A stretch of 64,000 nucleotides of DNA from Variovorax gracilis (lineage in GTDB: Bacteria; Pseudomonadota; Gammaproteobacteria; Burkholderiales; Burkholderiaceae_C), in contig NZ_JASZYF010000021.1 in the NCBI RefSeq assembly GCF_030317115.1, positions 1 to 64,000 on the forward strand. The letters run 5' to 3'. How positions within the stretch are numbered: position 1 is the first letter of the stretch; every line of letters begins with the position of its first letter. The notes below the pieces were generated by a model, which had not been told where the DNA came from, searched no databases, and saw only the letters and a list, made by a program, of their open reading frames with translations. The translations under genes were made by a program, and so were the position numbers. Shown here one piece after another: positions 17,792 to 25,956 of this stretch.

Positions 17792-18619
17792 TCAGCGCAG
17801 CGGCTGCAAAGGCTCCGTGTGGGCCGTGCTCAACGGCAGGCGCGAGACTTCGGCGAGCAATGCCGCCAGTTGGGTGGCAGCGGCGTGGACCAGCGCACGC
17901 CCTTTTTCCGCCGTTGCCGCGGCGGCGTTGCCTGCGGCGCCGTCGGGGTTGTAGTCCTCCATCGCCCAGCCGAGCTTGGCGCTGCGGCCGTTGCCGAGGA
18001 TGGCGTAGTCGGCGGCGCGCTGGCGCGAGGTGGAGCCGAAATCGCGCGCGGCATCCATCGCCACCCGCTCCGGCGCGAGCGCCAGCATCATCGATGTCTC
18101 CATGTCGCCCGCGTGCACGCCGAACCGATGCTCGTCGGCGCTGAACTGCGCGCCGGCATCGCCGAGCGGCAGGTTGAACCAGCTCACGCTGTAGACGATC
18201 AGGCCGTGCGCCGCACGCAGCTCGCGCGCGACGATATCCATCGCGCCGGTGTGTCCGCCGTGCGCGTTGAAGAGCACCAGCTTTCTCAGGCCCGAACGGG
18301 CCACGCCGGCGCCGATCTCGCTCCAGAGGCGGATCAGCGTCTCGGACGACAACGTCAGCGTGCCGGGAAAGCGCGCATGTTCCGGGCTCAGGCCGACCTG
18401 CTGAGTAGGCAGGAAGAGCACCGGCAGATCCGGCGCCAGCAAGGGCAGGGCTGCCGCCACGATGCCGTCGGCCAGGGTCGAATCGACGTTGAGCGGCAGA
18501 TGCGGGCCGTGCTGCTCGGTGGCGCCGAGCGGCAGCACCGCGACCGTCGTCGCGGGATCGAGCGCGCCGAAATCGCGTGTCGTGAGTTGGGACCAGAAGC
18601 GGCTGGCGGGGGCTGTCAT
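17792..18619 (-). CDS. Creatininase-family amidohydrolase
   Basis: 275 aa. The metal-binding motifs GATEQHGPHLPLNVDS (Glu, His, Asp) and LVLFNAHGGHTGAM, followed by HAGDMETSMMLAL with a further Glu, match the creatininase/MftE superfamily of zinc hydrolases acting on cyclic amides. Many relatives are not creatininases (for example riboflavin or Fapy hydrolases and peptidases of RiPP clusters), so the substrate is open. No RiPP precursor is seen nearby. It is convergent with the YbhB-like gene and 47 bp downstream of the sugar dehydrogenase gene. Confidence 0.85.
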   Translation of the reverse strand: MTAPASRFWSQLTTRDFGALDPATTVAVLPLGATEQHGPHLPLNVDSTLADGIVAAALPLLAPDLPVLFLPTQQVGLSPEHARFPGTLTLSSETLIRLWSEIGAGVARSGLRKLVLFNAHGGHTGAMDIVARELRAAHGLIVYSVSWFNLPLGDAGAQFSADEHRFGVHAGDMETSMMLALAPERVAMDAARDFGSTSRQRAADYAILGNGRSAKLGWAMEDYNPDGAAGNAAAATAEKGRALVHAAATQLAALLAEVSRLPLSTAHTEPLQPLR

Positions 18620-18666
18620 GCGGCGATCTTAGTGGTCCCGCGCCCATCGCGGCGCAGCCCGCGGAG

Positions 18667-20019
18667 CTACTTTCTCTTGACGCGCCAGACCGCGTTGCCC
18701 ACGTCGTCCGCCACCAGCAGCGCGCCGCTCTTGTCGAGCGCCACGCCGACGGGTCGGCCCTGCGCCTTCTCGTCGGCGGTGAGGAAGCCGGTGAGGAAAT
18801 CGACCGGCGGCCCGCTCGGCCGGCCGCCGATGAAGGGCACGAACACCACCTTGTAGCCCGACAGCGGCCTGCGGTTCCACGAGCCGTGCTGGCCGACGAA
18901 GGCGCCGCTCGCGAATTCGGCCGGCATGCCGCGAGCGCTGGAGAAGGCCATGCCGAGGGGCGCCACGTGGGAACCGAGTGCGTAGTCGGGCACGATCGAC
19001 CGGGCCACCAGGTCGGGCCGCTGGGGATTCACGCGCGCATCGACGTGGCCGCCGTAGTAGCTCCAGGGCCAGCCGTAGAAGCCGCCTTCCTTCACGGAGG
19101 TGAGGTAGTCGGGCACGAGGTCGCTGCCGATCTCGTCGCGTTCGTTCACGACCGTCCAGAGCACGTTGGTATCGGGCTCCCAGCCCATGCCGTTCGGGTT
19201 GCGCAGGCCGCCGGCGTAGATCCTTTTCGCGCCCGTGGCGACGTCCACTTCCCAGATCGCCGCGCGCCCCTCCTCCGCCGGGAGCCCGTTCTCGCCCACG
19301 TTGCTGTTGGAGCCGACCGTCACATAGAGCTTGGTGCCCTCGCGGTTGGCAATGACGTTCTTGGTCCAATGGTGGTTGATGCCGGCGGGCAGGTCGGTCA
19401 CCTTCGTGGGCGCGGCGGTGATGGCGGTCTGGCCGGCCGCATAGGGCACCTTGACCAGCGCGTCGGCGTTGGCGATGAACAGCTCATTGCCGACCAGCAC
19501 GACGCCGAAGGGCGAATTCAGGTTCTGCATGAACACCTGGCGCACCTCGGCGACGCCGTCGCCGTCGGTATCGCGCAGCAAGGTGATGCGGTTGGGGCTC
19601 GGCACCTGGGCGCCGGCGCGCTTCATGACCGCGCCCATCACCATCGAGCGGACCCGCGCATAGAGTCCGTCGCCGCCGTCCTTGGCGCCTTCGGGCTTGG
19701 GCGGCTTGTTGCTCTCGACGACCAGCAGGTCGCCGTTGGGCAGCACGTACACCCAGCGCGGATGGTCCAGGCCCCGCGCCAGCGCCGTCACCGTGAAGCC
19801 CTCGGGCGCGCTCGGCCCGGCGGTATCGGTCCAGCCGACGGCGGGCGCGATGTTCACCGTGGGAATCAGCGTCTTGTTGGGCGTGGGCAGTTGCGGCGTG
19901 GGGCCGATGCCGGCCTCGGGCGGCAGCCGGGCAGTCTCTCCGCAGGCGGCGAGCAGCACGGCGGCGGCCAACGAAGCGAGCAGTGCGGCGCGGCACGGGA
20001 TGCGGATGGGGGGTCTCAT
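18667..20019 (-). CDS. PQQ-type sugar dehydrogenase lipoprotein (sorbosone dehydrogenase-like)
   Basis: 450 aa. A signal sequence ends in VLLAACGE (lipobox Cys26), so it is a periplasm-facing lipoprotein. The mature part is a six-blade beta propeller of the soluble glucose/sorbosone dehydrogenase family, shown by GLDHPRWVYVLPNGDLLVVE, NLNSPFGVVLV, YAGGLRNPNGMGW and the terminal LLVADDVGNAVWRV. Such enzymes oxidise sugars or aldoses with pyrroloquinoline quinone and calcium. No PQQ synthesis genes are in the window, so cofactor supply is unproven. It precedes the creatininase-family gene and is divergent from the AlaX gene. Confidence 0.87.
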   Translation of the reverse strand: MRPPIRIPCRAALLASLAAAVLLAACGETARLPPEAGIGPTPQLPTPNKTLIPTVNIAPAVGWTDTAGPSAPEGFTVTALARGLDHPRWVYVLPNGDLLVVESNKPPKPEGAKDGGDGLYARVRSMVMGAVMKRAGAQVPSPNRITLLRDTDGDGVAEVRQVFMQNLNSPFGVVLVGNELFIANADALVKVPYAAGQTAITAAPTKVTDLPAGINHHWTKNVIANREGTKLYVTVGSNSNVGENGLPAEEGRAAIWEVDVATGAKRIYAGGLRNPNGMGWEPDTNVLWTVVNERDEIGSDLVPDYLTSVKEGGFYGWPWSYYGGHVDARVNPQRPDLVARSIVPDYALGSHVAPLGMAFSSARGMPAEFASGAFVGQHGSWNRRPLSGYKVVFVPFIGGRPSGPPVDFLTGFLTADEKAQGRPVGVALDKSGALLVADDVGNAVWRVKRK

Positions 20020-20159
20020 GGTCCAGGTCCTTCCATGGCGGGGCGCGCATGGGATGCGCGCTTCAAACGATGATCGGGCCGCACCGGCCCCGGCTGTCGG
20101 CTGTGGGCGCTTTCTGGCGTGGGCGCACCCCGGTGTGGCGTCGCCGCTACCATCGGGCG

Positions 20160-20912
20160 ATGACCGACGACCTGTTCCGTTCCGACGCCTATCTGCGCGA
20201 GTGCGAGGCCCGCATCGTGCGCATCCACGAGGACGGCATCGTGCTGGACCGCACCGTGTTCTACCCGCTGGGCGGCGGCCAGGCCGGGGACAGCGGCTGG
20301 TTGGTGCTCGCCGACGGGCGCGAGATCGCCATCGCCGACACCCGAAAGTCCAAGGATGCCGAGGGCAAGCCGACCGACGACATCCTTCATGTCCCGGCGC
20401 CGGAGCAAGCCGGGTTGCCGAGCGCGCTCGAGCCGGGCGATGGCGTGACCGCGCGCATCGACTGGGAGCGCCGCCACAAGCTGATGCGCTTCCATACGGC
20501 CACCCACCTGCTGTGCCATCTGGTGCCGCAGCCGGTCAATGGCTGCTCGATCACGCCCGAGTACGCGCGGCTCGACTTCCACATGACCGACCCGCTGGAC
20601 AAGGAAGCGCTCACGGCCGGCCTGATCCGTCTGGTGGAGGCGGGCATTCCGCTGACCGTGGGCGCCATCACCGACGCCGAACTCGACGCCAACCCGGCGC
20701 TGGTCAAGAGCATGAGCGTTCAGCCGCCGCGCGGCACGGGCACCGTGCGCACGATCCGCATCGGCAGCGATGGCGAATCGATCGATTTCCAGCCCTGTGG
20801 CGGCACGCACGTGGCGAACACGCGCGAGATCGGCACGGTCGTGGTGACCAAGATCGAGAAGAAGAGCGCCAACAGCCGCCGCGTGGTGCTCGGATGGGCC
20901 CCTGCGCAATGA
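20160..20912 (+). CDS. Alanyl-tRNA editing protein AlaX
   Basis: 250 aa matching the editing domain of alanyl-tRNA synthetase without the aminoacylation core. It shows the zinc/substrate motif HTATH (His112, His116), the FYPLGGGQAGDSG region and CGGTHVAN near the C-terminus. AlaX proteins hydrolyse mischarged Ser- or Gly-tRNA(Ala) in the cytoplasm. The stop codon overlaps a possible ATG of the DsbD-like gene (ATGA at 20909-20912). Confidence 0.92.
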   Translation: MTDDLFRSDAYLRECEARIVRIHEDGIVLDRTVFYPLGGGQAGDSGWLVLADGREIAIADTRKSKDAEGKPTDDILHVPAPEQAGLPSALEPGDGVTARIDWERRHKLMRFHTATHLLCHLVPQPVNGCSITPEYARLDFHMTDPLDKEALTAGLIRLVEAGIPLTVGAITDAELDANPALVKSMSVQPPRGTGTVRTIRIGSDGESIDFQPCGGTHVANTREIGTVVVTKIEKKSANSRRVVLGWAPAQ

Positions 20913-20959
20913 GGGGAGGCTGGAACTTCACCCGGCCCGGCCCGCTCCGACAGACCGGC

Positions 20960-23146
20960 ATGGCACTTTTCTCCCCTCTTCGTCTCGCGGGCCTTCTGCT
21001 CGCCACCCTCGCAGCCTGCATGCCGGCTGCGGCGCAGTTGTCCTCCCGCATCGGGCCGGTGGTCACGACCCCGCACGTGCGGGCCGAACTCCTCGCCCAT
21101 GCGCCGGACGGCGTCTCCCCCGGCGCCCCGGTCTGGGTCGGCTTGCGGATCGCGCACCAGCCCGAGTGGCATACCTACTGGAAGAACGCTGGCGACTCCG
21201 GCCTGCCGACCGAGCTCGCCTGGTCGCTGCCGGCGGGCGTATCGAACGGCGACATCGCGTGGCCGGTGCCGAGGAAGATCCCGATCGGCAATCTCGCCAA
21301 CTATGGCTACGAGGGCACGGTGCTGCTGCCGGTGCCGCTCACCATCGCGCCGGACTTCAAGCCCCCCACCTCCCTGACGGGCGCGGCCGAACTCGACGTG
21401 CGGCTGAAGGCCTCCTGGCTGGTCTGCCGCAAGGAGTGCATCCCCGAGGAAGGCGAGTTCCAGCTCAAGCTGCCGCTGCAGGGCTCGACCGCGCTGCACA
21501 AGGCCGAGTTCGATGCGGCCCTGGCCGCGCAGCCCGCGCCGCTCGGCAAGCCCGGCGAGATCGCTATCGCAGGCGACAAGCTGCAGATCCGCCTCGACGG
21601 GCTGCCGTCATCGGCTCGTGGCAAGACGCTGGAGTTCTTCCCCGAAACGCCGGAGGTGGTCCACACCGCCGCCGTGCTCGGGAAGGACTGGACGCAATCC
21701 TGGCAAGGCGACGCCTGGACCGCGACCGTGCCGCTCGCCGGCCAGCGCAGCGCCAGTCCCTCGGTGATGCCGGTGGTCGTCGCGCTGGCGGAAGCGGACA
21801 GGCAAGCCGGCCAGCCCATCGCCTGGCGCGCCGAGCCGCCGGTCAGCGGTACGTGGCCGACCGTGGCGCCGCGGGCGCAGGTGTCGCCGGCGCTGCAGGC
21901 CGCGCTCGCAGCCAACACCGCTGCCCCACCGCCGCTGACCCAGCCCACCGGCACCTTGGTCGCAGCCTTGCTGGGCGCCCTGATCGGCGGCCTGCTGCTG
22001 AACCTGATGCCCTGCGTGTTTCCGGTGCTGGCGATCAAGGTGCTCAGTTTCACCCGGCATGCCGAGGACCGGCGCGGCCACCGCCTGGCCGCGATGGCCT
22101 ACACAGGCGGCGTCATCCTTTCCTGCCTGGGGCTGGGCGGCGCCATGCTCGCGCTGCGCGCGGCGGGCGCCCAGCTCGGCTGGGGCTTTCAGCTCCAGTC
22201 CCCTGCGGTGGTTGCGGTACTGGCCGGCCTGTTCACGCTGATCGGGCTGAACCTGGCCGGCGTCTTCGAATTCGGCAACGTGGCGCCGGCCTCGCTCTGC
22301 GGCGTCCAGGCCCGGCATCCGGTGGCGAACGACTTTCTTTCGGGGGTGCTCGCCGTCGTCATCGCGTCACCCTGCACCGCGCCGTTCATGGGCGCGTCGC
22401 TGGGTTTCGCGATCGGGCTGCCTGCCGCGCAGGCACTGCTGATGTTCGCGGTGCTCGGCCTGGGGCTGGCGCTTCCCTATCTGGCGGCGGGGTTCGTTCC
22501 GGCCGTCGCGCGACTGCTGCCCAAGCCCGGCCCGTGGATGAACACCCTGCGCCGCCTGCTGGCCTTCCCCATGTTCGCTACGGTCGCGTGGCTGGTCTGG
22601 GTGCTGGGCCAGCAAAGCGGCATCGACGGGGCCGGTGCGCTGCTGGCCCTGCTGGTGTGTCTGGCGGCCATCGTCTGGGCGCTGACCTTGCGTGGTCGCA
22701 CCCGCATCGTGCTGACGGGCCTGACGCTCGCGACCACGGCGGCGTTGGCCGGCGCGATTGGCGGCAATGTGGTCCGGCCCGCGGAGCCCGTGGCGACTGC
22801 ATCGGGCGAACGCTGGCAACCCTGGTCCGCCGCTCGTGCGAGCGAACTCACGGCGGCTGGCCGTCCGGTGTTCGTGGACTTTACGGCTGCCTGGTGTGTA
22901 ACTTGCCAATACAACAAGAGAAGCACGCTCGCCGACGCCGAGCTGTTGTCCGATTTCGATGCCAGGAACGTCGCGATGCTCCGCGCCGACTGGACGCGAA
23001 GGGACCCTGAAATCACGGCGGCCCTGACGGCACTAGGCCGCAGCGGCGTTCCGGTGTACGTGCTGCAAGCCCCCGGCAAGGCGCCGGTCGTGCTGACCGA
23101 AATACTCAGCAAGGACGAGGTGCGCGCAGCGCTCGCCGACCTTTGA
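20960..23146 (+). CDS. DsbD/ScsB-like thiol:disulfide transmembrane reductase
   Basis: 728 aa from this start; an in-frame ATG at 20909, overlapping the alaX stop, would add 17 residues before the signal peptide. Signal sequence residues 1-25, then a periplasmic N-terminal DsbD-like domain (about 30-320). Next come about eight membrane helices with the redox cysteines in LMPCVFPVLAIKV (about residue 350) and in SPCTAPFMG, and a C-terminal thioredoxin domain with CVTC (about 646-649). This relays electrons from cytoplasmic thioredoxin to periplasmic partners. The following secreted redoxin gene is a plausible partner. The large N-terminal domain is closer to ScsB-type proteins than to the short E. 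coli DsbD alpha domain. Confidence 0.9.
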   Translation: MALFSPLRLAGLLLATLAACMPAAAQLSSRIGPVVTTPHVRAELLAHAPDGVSPGAPVWVGLRIAHQPEWHTYWKNAGDSGLPTELAWSLPAGVSNGDIAWPVPRKIPIGNLANYGYEGTVLLPVPLTIAPDFKPPTSLTGAAELDVRLKASWLVCRKECIPEEGEFQLKLPLQGSTALHKAEFDAALAAQPAPLGKPGEIAIAGDKLQIRLDGLPSSARGKTLEFFPETPEVVHTAAVLGKDWTQSWQGDAWTATVPLAGQRSASPSVMPVVVALAEADRQAGQPIAWRAEPPVSGTWPTVAPRAQVSPALQAALAANTAAPPPLTQPTGTLVAALLGALIGGLLLNLMPCVFPVLAIKVLSFTRHAEDRRGHRLAAMAYTGGVILSCLGLGGAMLALRAAGAQLGWGFQLQSPAVVAVLAGLFTLIGLNLAGVFEFGNVAPASLCGVQARHPVANDFLSGVLAVVIASPCTAPFMGASLGFAIGLPAAQALLMFAVLGLGLALPYLAAGFVPAVARLLPKPGPWMNTLRRLLAFPMFATVAWLVWVLGQQSGIDGAGALLALLVCLAAIVWALTLRGRTRIVLTGLTLATTAALAGAIGGNVVRPAEPVATASGERWQPWSAARASELTAAGRPVFVDFTAAWCVTCQYNKRSTLADAELLSDFDARNVAMLRADWTRRDPEITAALTALGRSGVPVYVLQAPGKAPVVLTEILSKDEVRAALADL

Positions 23147-23250
23147 CAATCATTGACCTTGACACGGGTACGGGTTGTCACAAGCGGATGAAGAAACCGT
23201 TCTAAGCTGCAGTGGTTATTGAGATTTATCCACTGGAGGTCAAGCCGACC

Positions 23251-23943
23251 ATGTCTTCATCGTCATCTTCCGAGTCGCGTTCCTACCGTGCTGCGCGCAA
23301 TGCCCGCGCAGCGCTCGACAGGGCTTCGCGCCGGGCGGTCATGACGGCCGCAGTGGCACTGGGTGCCACGTTCCTGATCAATTCCCAAGCCCTCGCCGCA
23401 CCGGCCGTTGGCCAGCCGGCGCCGGATTTCATCGGCGTCGACACCGCCGGCAAGCAGCACCGTCTTTCCGATTTCGCCGGTAAGTTCGTGGTGCTCGAAT
23501 GGACCAACCCGGGCTGCCCGTTCGTGCGCAAGCACTACGGCAGCGGCAACATGCCCGCCACCCAGAAAGCCGCCACGGCAAAGGGCGTGGTCTGGCTCGC
23601 CATCAACTCCACCGAGCGCGCCGCCAGCGACTATCTGAAGCCCCCAGCTCTCGACGCCTGGATGAAGGACCAGTCCGCCGCCCCGACGGCCGTACTCATG
23701 GACGAGGACGGCGTGATCGGCCGGACCTACGGCGCGCGCACCACCCCGCACATCTTCATCGTCGACCCCAAGGGAACGCTGGTCTATGCGGGCGGGATCG
23801 ACAGCATCCCCTCGTCGCGCGCCGAGGACATCAAGACCGCCACCAACTACGTGAACCAGGCGCTGGGCGAAGCCTTCGACGGCAAGGCGATCAGCGCCGC
23901 CGCCACCCGGCCCTACGGCTGCTCGATCAAGTACAAGACTTGA
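23251..23943 (+). CDS. Exported redoxin/thioredoxin-family protein
   Basis: 230 aa. The start at 23251 follows a GGAGG site 11 nt upstream. Twin arginines (SRRAVMTAAVALGATFL) followed by ALAAPA suggest a Tat-type signal peptide. The mature domain is an AhpC/TSA-Redoxin fold with one active-site cysteine in NPGCPFVRKHYG, plus a C-terminal cysteine (YGCSIKYK). Being 104 bp after the DsbD-like gene, it may receive electrons from it in the periplasm. A peroxidase or disulfide reductase role is inferred from the family. Confidence 0.82.
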   Translation: MSSSSSSESRSYRAARNARAALDRASRRAVMTAAVALGATFLINSQALAAPAVGQPAPDFIGVDTAGKQHRLSDFAGKFVVLEWTNPGCPFVRKHYGSGNMPATQKAATAKGVVWLAINSTERAASDYLKPPALDAWMKDQSAAPTAVLMDEDGVIGRTYGARTTPHIFIVDPKGTLVYAGGIDSIPSSRAEDIKTATNYVNQALGEAFDGKAISAAATRPYGCSIKYKT

Positions 23944-23951
23944 GCCTGTCG

Positions 23952-23984
23952 GCCGCCGGCCTACCCGCGTAGGACACCGGCGGC
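23952..23984 (+). terminator. Strong two-part stem-loop after the redoxin gene
   Basis: GCCGCCGG pairs with CCGGCGGC, and the inner CCTAC pairs with GTAGG around a CCGC loop. It lies 8 bp after the stop. No T-run follows, so it may be a transcript-end stabiliser rather than an intrinsic terminator. Confidence 0.45.
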
Positions 23985-24010
23985 TGGCGCTGCGCGATGG
24001 GCCGGCCACC

Positions 24011-24448
24011 ATGGGACACATGGACAACACCGCCAACCCCACGGCCCTCAACGCCGAAATCGCCCCCCTGCTGAAGCGGACCCGCACGATCGCGGTCGTC
24101 GGCCTGTCACCGAAACCGCACCGCACGAGCCACGGGGTGGCCCAGTACATGAAGTCGGCCGGCTACCGGATCATTCCGGTGAATCCGAACGCCAGCGAAG
24201 TCTTCGGCGAGAAGGCGTACCCGACGCTCACCGCGGCGGCCGAGGTCGAGCAGATCGACCTGATCGACGTGTTCCGCAATGCCGAGGACGTGCCGCCCGT
24301 GATCGACGAAGCCATTGCCATCGGCGCGCCGGCTGTCTGGCTGCAGCTCGGCATCCGCCATGAAGCCGCAGCCGCCAAGGCGCGCGCGGCGGGGCTAGAG
24401 GTGGTGCAGGACCGCTGCATCATGGTGGAGCACAGCAGGCTCTTCTAG
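24011..24448 (+). CDS. CoA-binding (YccU-type) protein
   Basis: 145 aa consisting of one CoA-binding Rossmann domain: TIAVVGLSPKPHRTSHGVAQ, then YRIIPVNPN and IDLIDVFRNAEDVPPVIDEA, ending with an RCIMVEH motif. Small stand-alone versions of the succinyl-CoA ligase alpha N-domain like this are widespread and of unknown biochemical role. An alternative start is 24020. It lies 34 bp before hemE. Confidence 0.88.
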   Translation: MGHMDNTANPTALNAEIAPLLKRTRTIAVVGLSPKPHRTSHGVAQYMKSAGYRIIPVNPNASEVFGEKAYPTLTAAAEVEQIDLIDVFRNAEDVPPVIDEAIAIGAPAVWLQLGIRHEAAAAKARAAGLEVVQDRCIMVEHSRLF

Positions 24449-24482
24449 CGAGGGAGAAAGGCTGCCCTGCGACAATCGCGGG

Positions 24483-25586
24483 ATGCCTTTCGCCCCCCTG
24501 AAGAACGACACCTTCCTGCGCGCCTGCTGGCGTCAGGCCACCGACCACACCCCCGTCTGGCTCATGCGCCAGGCCGGGCGCTACCTGCCTGAATACGTGG
24601 CCACGCGCGCCAAGGCCGGCAGCTTCATGGGCCTGGCCACGAACACCGACTACGCGACCGAGGTGACGCTGCAACCGCTGGAGCGCTACCCGCTGGACGC
24701 AGCGATCCTGTTCTCCGACATCCTGACCGTGCCGGACGCGATGGGCCTGGGCCTCTCGTTCGAAGCCGGCGAAGGCCCCCGCTTTGCGCGACCGGTGCGC
24801 GACGAGGCGTCGGTCGGCGCGCTGGCGGTGCCCGACATGGACAAGCTCCGCTACGTCTTCGACGCCGTCGCGTCGATCCGGCGCGCGCTGGACGGCCGGG
24901 TGCCGCTGATCGGGTTTTCGGGCAGTCCCTGGACGCTCGCCTGCTACATGGTCGAAGGCGCCGGATCGAGCGACTACCGGCGGGTCAAGACGCTGCTCTA
25001 CAGCCGCCCGGACCTGATGCACCGGTTGCTGGCCGTGAATGCCGATTCGGTCGCCGCCTACCTCAATGCCCAGATCGACGCCGGCGCGCAGGCCGTGATG
25101 GTGTTCGACAGCTGGGGCGGCGTGCTGGCCGATGGCGCCTTCCAGGAATTCAGCCTCGCCTACACCGCGCGCGTGCTCTCGCAACTGAAGCGCGAAGGCG
25201 CCGACGGGCTCCCGGTACCGCGCATCGTGTTCACGAAGGGCGGCGGGCTCTGGCTGCAGGACATGCGCGCGCTCGACTGCGAAGTGCTGGGATTGGACTG
25301 GACCGTCAACCTCGGCAAGGCGCGTTCACTCGTGGGCGAGGGGCCGTCCGGCAAGGCCCTGCAAGGAAATATCGATCCCAACGTCCTGTTCGCACAGCCC
25401 GCGCAGATCGAAGCCGAAGTGGGGAAGGTGCTGCAGAGCTTCGGCCGGCCGCACACCGATCGCGCCACGAGCGGGCCGACGCACATCTTCAACCTGGGCC
25501 ACGGCATCAGCCAGTTCACGCCGCCCGAGCACGTCGCTGCCCTCGTTGCAGCGGTGCACGCCCAGTCCCGCGCCCTGCGTGCATGA
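24483..25586 (+). CDS. hemE: Uroporphyrinogen decarboxylase
   Basis: 367 aa, full length. The N-terminus has FLRACWRQATDHTPVWLMRQAGRYLPEY (quoted only for its RQAGRYLPEY substrate-binding motif), followed by FSDILTVPDAMG with the catalytic Asp and GFSGSPWTLACYMVEG. The enzyme removes four acetate carboxyls from uroporphyrinogen III to give coproporphyrinogen III in heme synthesis, in the cytoplasm. No other heme gene is adjacent in this window. A 370-bp noncoding stretch follows. Confidence 0.96.
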   Translation: MPFAPLKNDTFLRACWRQATDHTPVWLMRQAGRYLPEYVATRAKAGSFMGLATNTDYATEVTLQPLERYPLDAAILFSDILTVPDAMGLGLSFEAGEGPRFARPVRDEASVGALAVPDMDKLRYVFDAVASIRRALDGRVPLIGFSGSPWTLACYMVEGAGSSDYRRVKTLLYSRPDLMHRLLAVNADSVAAYLNAQIDAGAQAVMVFDSWGGVLADGAFQEFSLAYTARVLSQLKREGADGLPVPRIVFTKGGGLWLQDMRALDCEVLGLDWTVNLGKARSLVGEGPSGKALQGNIDPNVLFAQPAQIEAEVGKVLQSFGRPHTDRATSGPTHIFNLGHGISQFTPPEHVAALVAAVHAQSRALRA

Positions 25587-25956
25587 GCGTATTGTTATCA
25601 CTTGTAAGCAACGAGAACGAGTCCCGGGCGTTTGTCAAGGACGAAAAGCGTGAGGAGGGACTGACTTATGCACAAAACCCCTGTTGCGGTGCGCAAAACT
25701 ATATTTTGCCCATGCACCCCTGCTCCTAAAGCGATAGCGAAGCTAAGTCATTGATTTACATAGGTTTCGAACTTTGCTTTTTTTGCGTGCATTCCAGCCG
25801 AAGCCTTGATTTTCAAGGGCTCGCGGCGAGTCAAGCCCCGATATCAACAAAGTTATCCACAGAAAAACTGGATGGCCTGCAAAGCGCAGACAAATCAACA
25901 ACTTAGGTCGTTTTGCTCAAAGTCGCTTTAACAAACGCCCGTAGCGGGAGTCAGCT
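25587..25956. promoter_or_regulatory. Noncoding stretch between hemE and priA with two DnaA-box sequences
   Basis: The region is noticeably more AT-rich than its neighbours and has no convincing ORF. It contains TTATGCACA at 25666-25674 and a perfect TTATCCACA at 25853-25861, both matching the DnaA box consensus TTWTNCACA on the same strand. They precede priA, so they may tie priA expression to DnaA, or be titration sites. It lacks the clustered boxes and adjoining dnaA/dnaN expected of oriC. Confidence 0.5.

Noticed and set aside
25587..25956. Replication origin between hemE and priA
   Set aside because: Only two DnaA boxes, no adjacent dnaA, dnaN or parAB and no AT-rich unwinding cluster.
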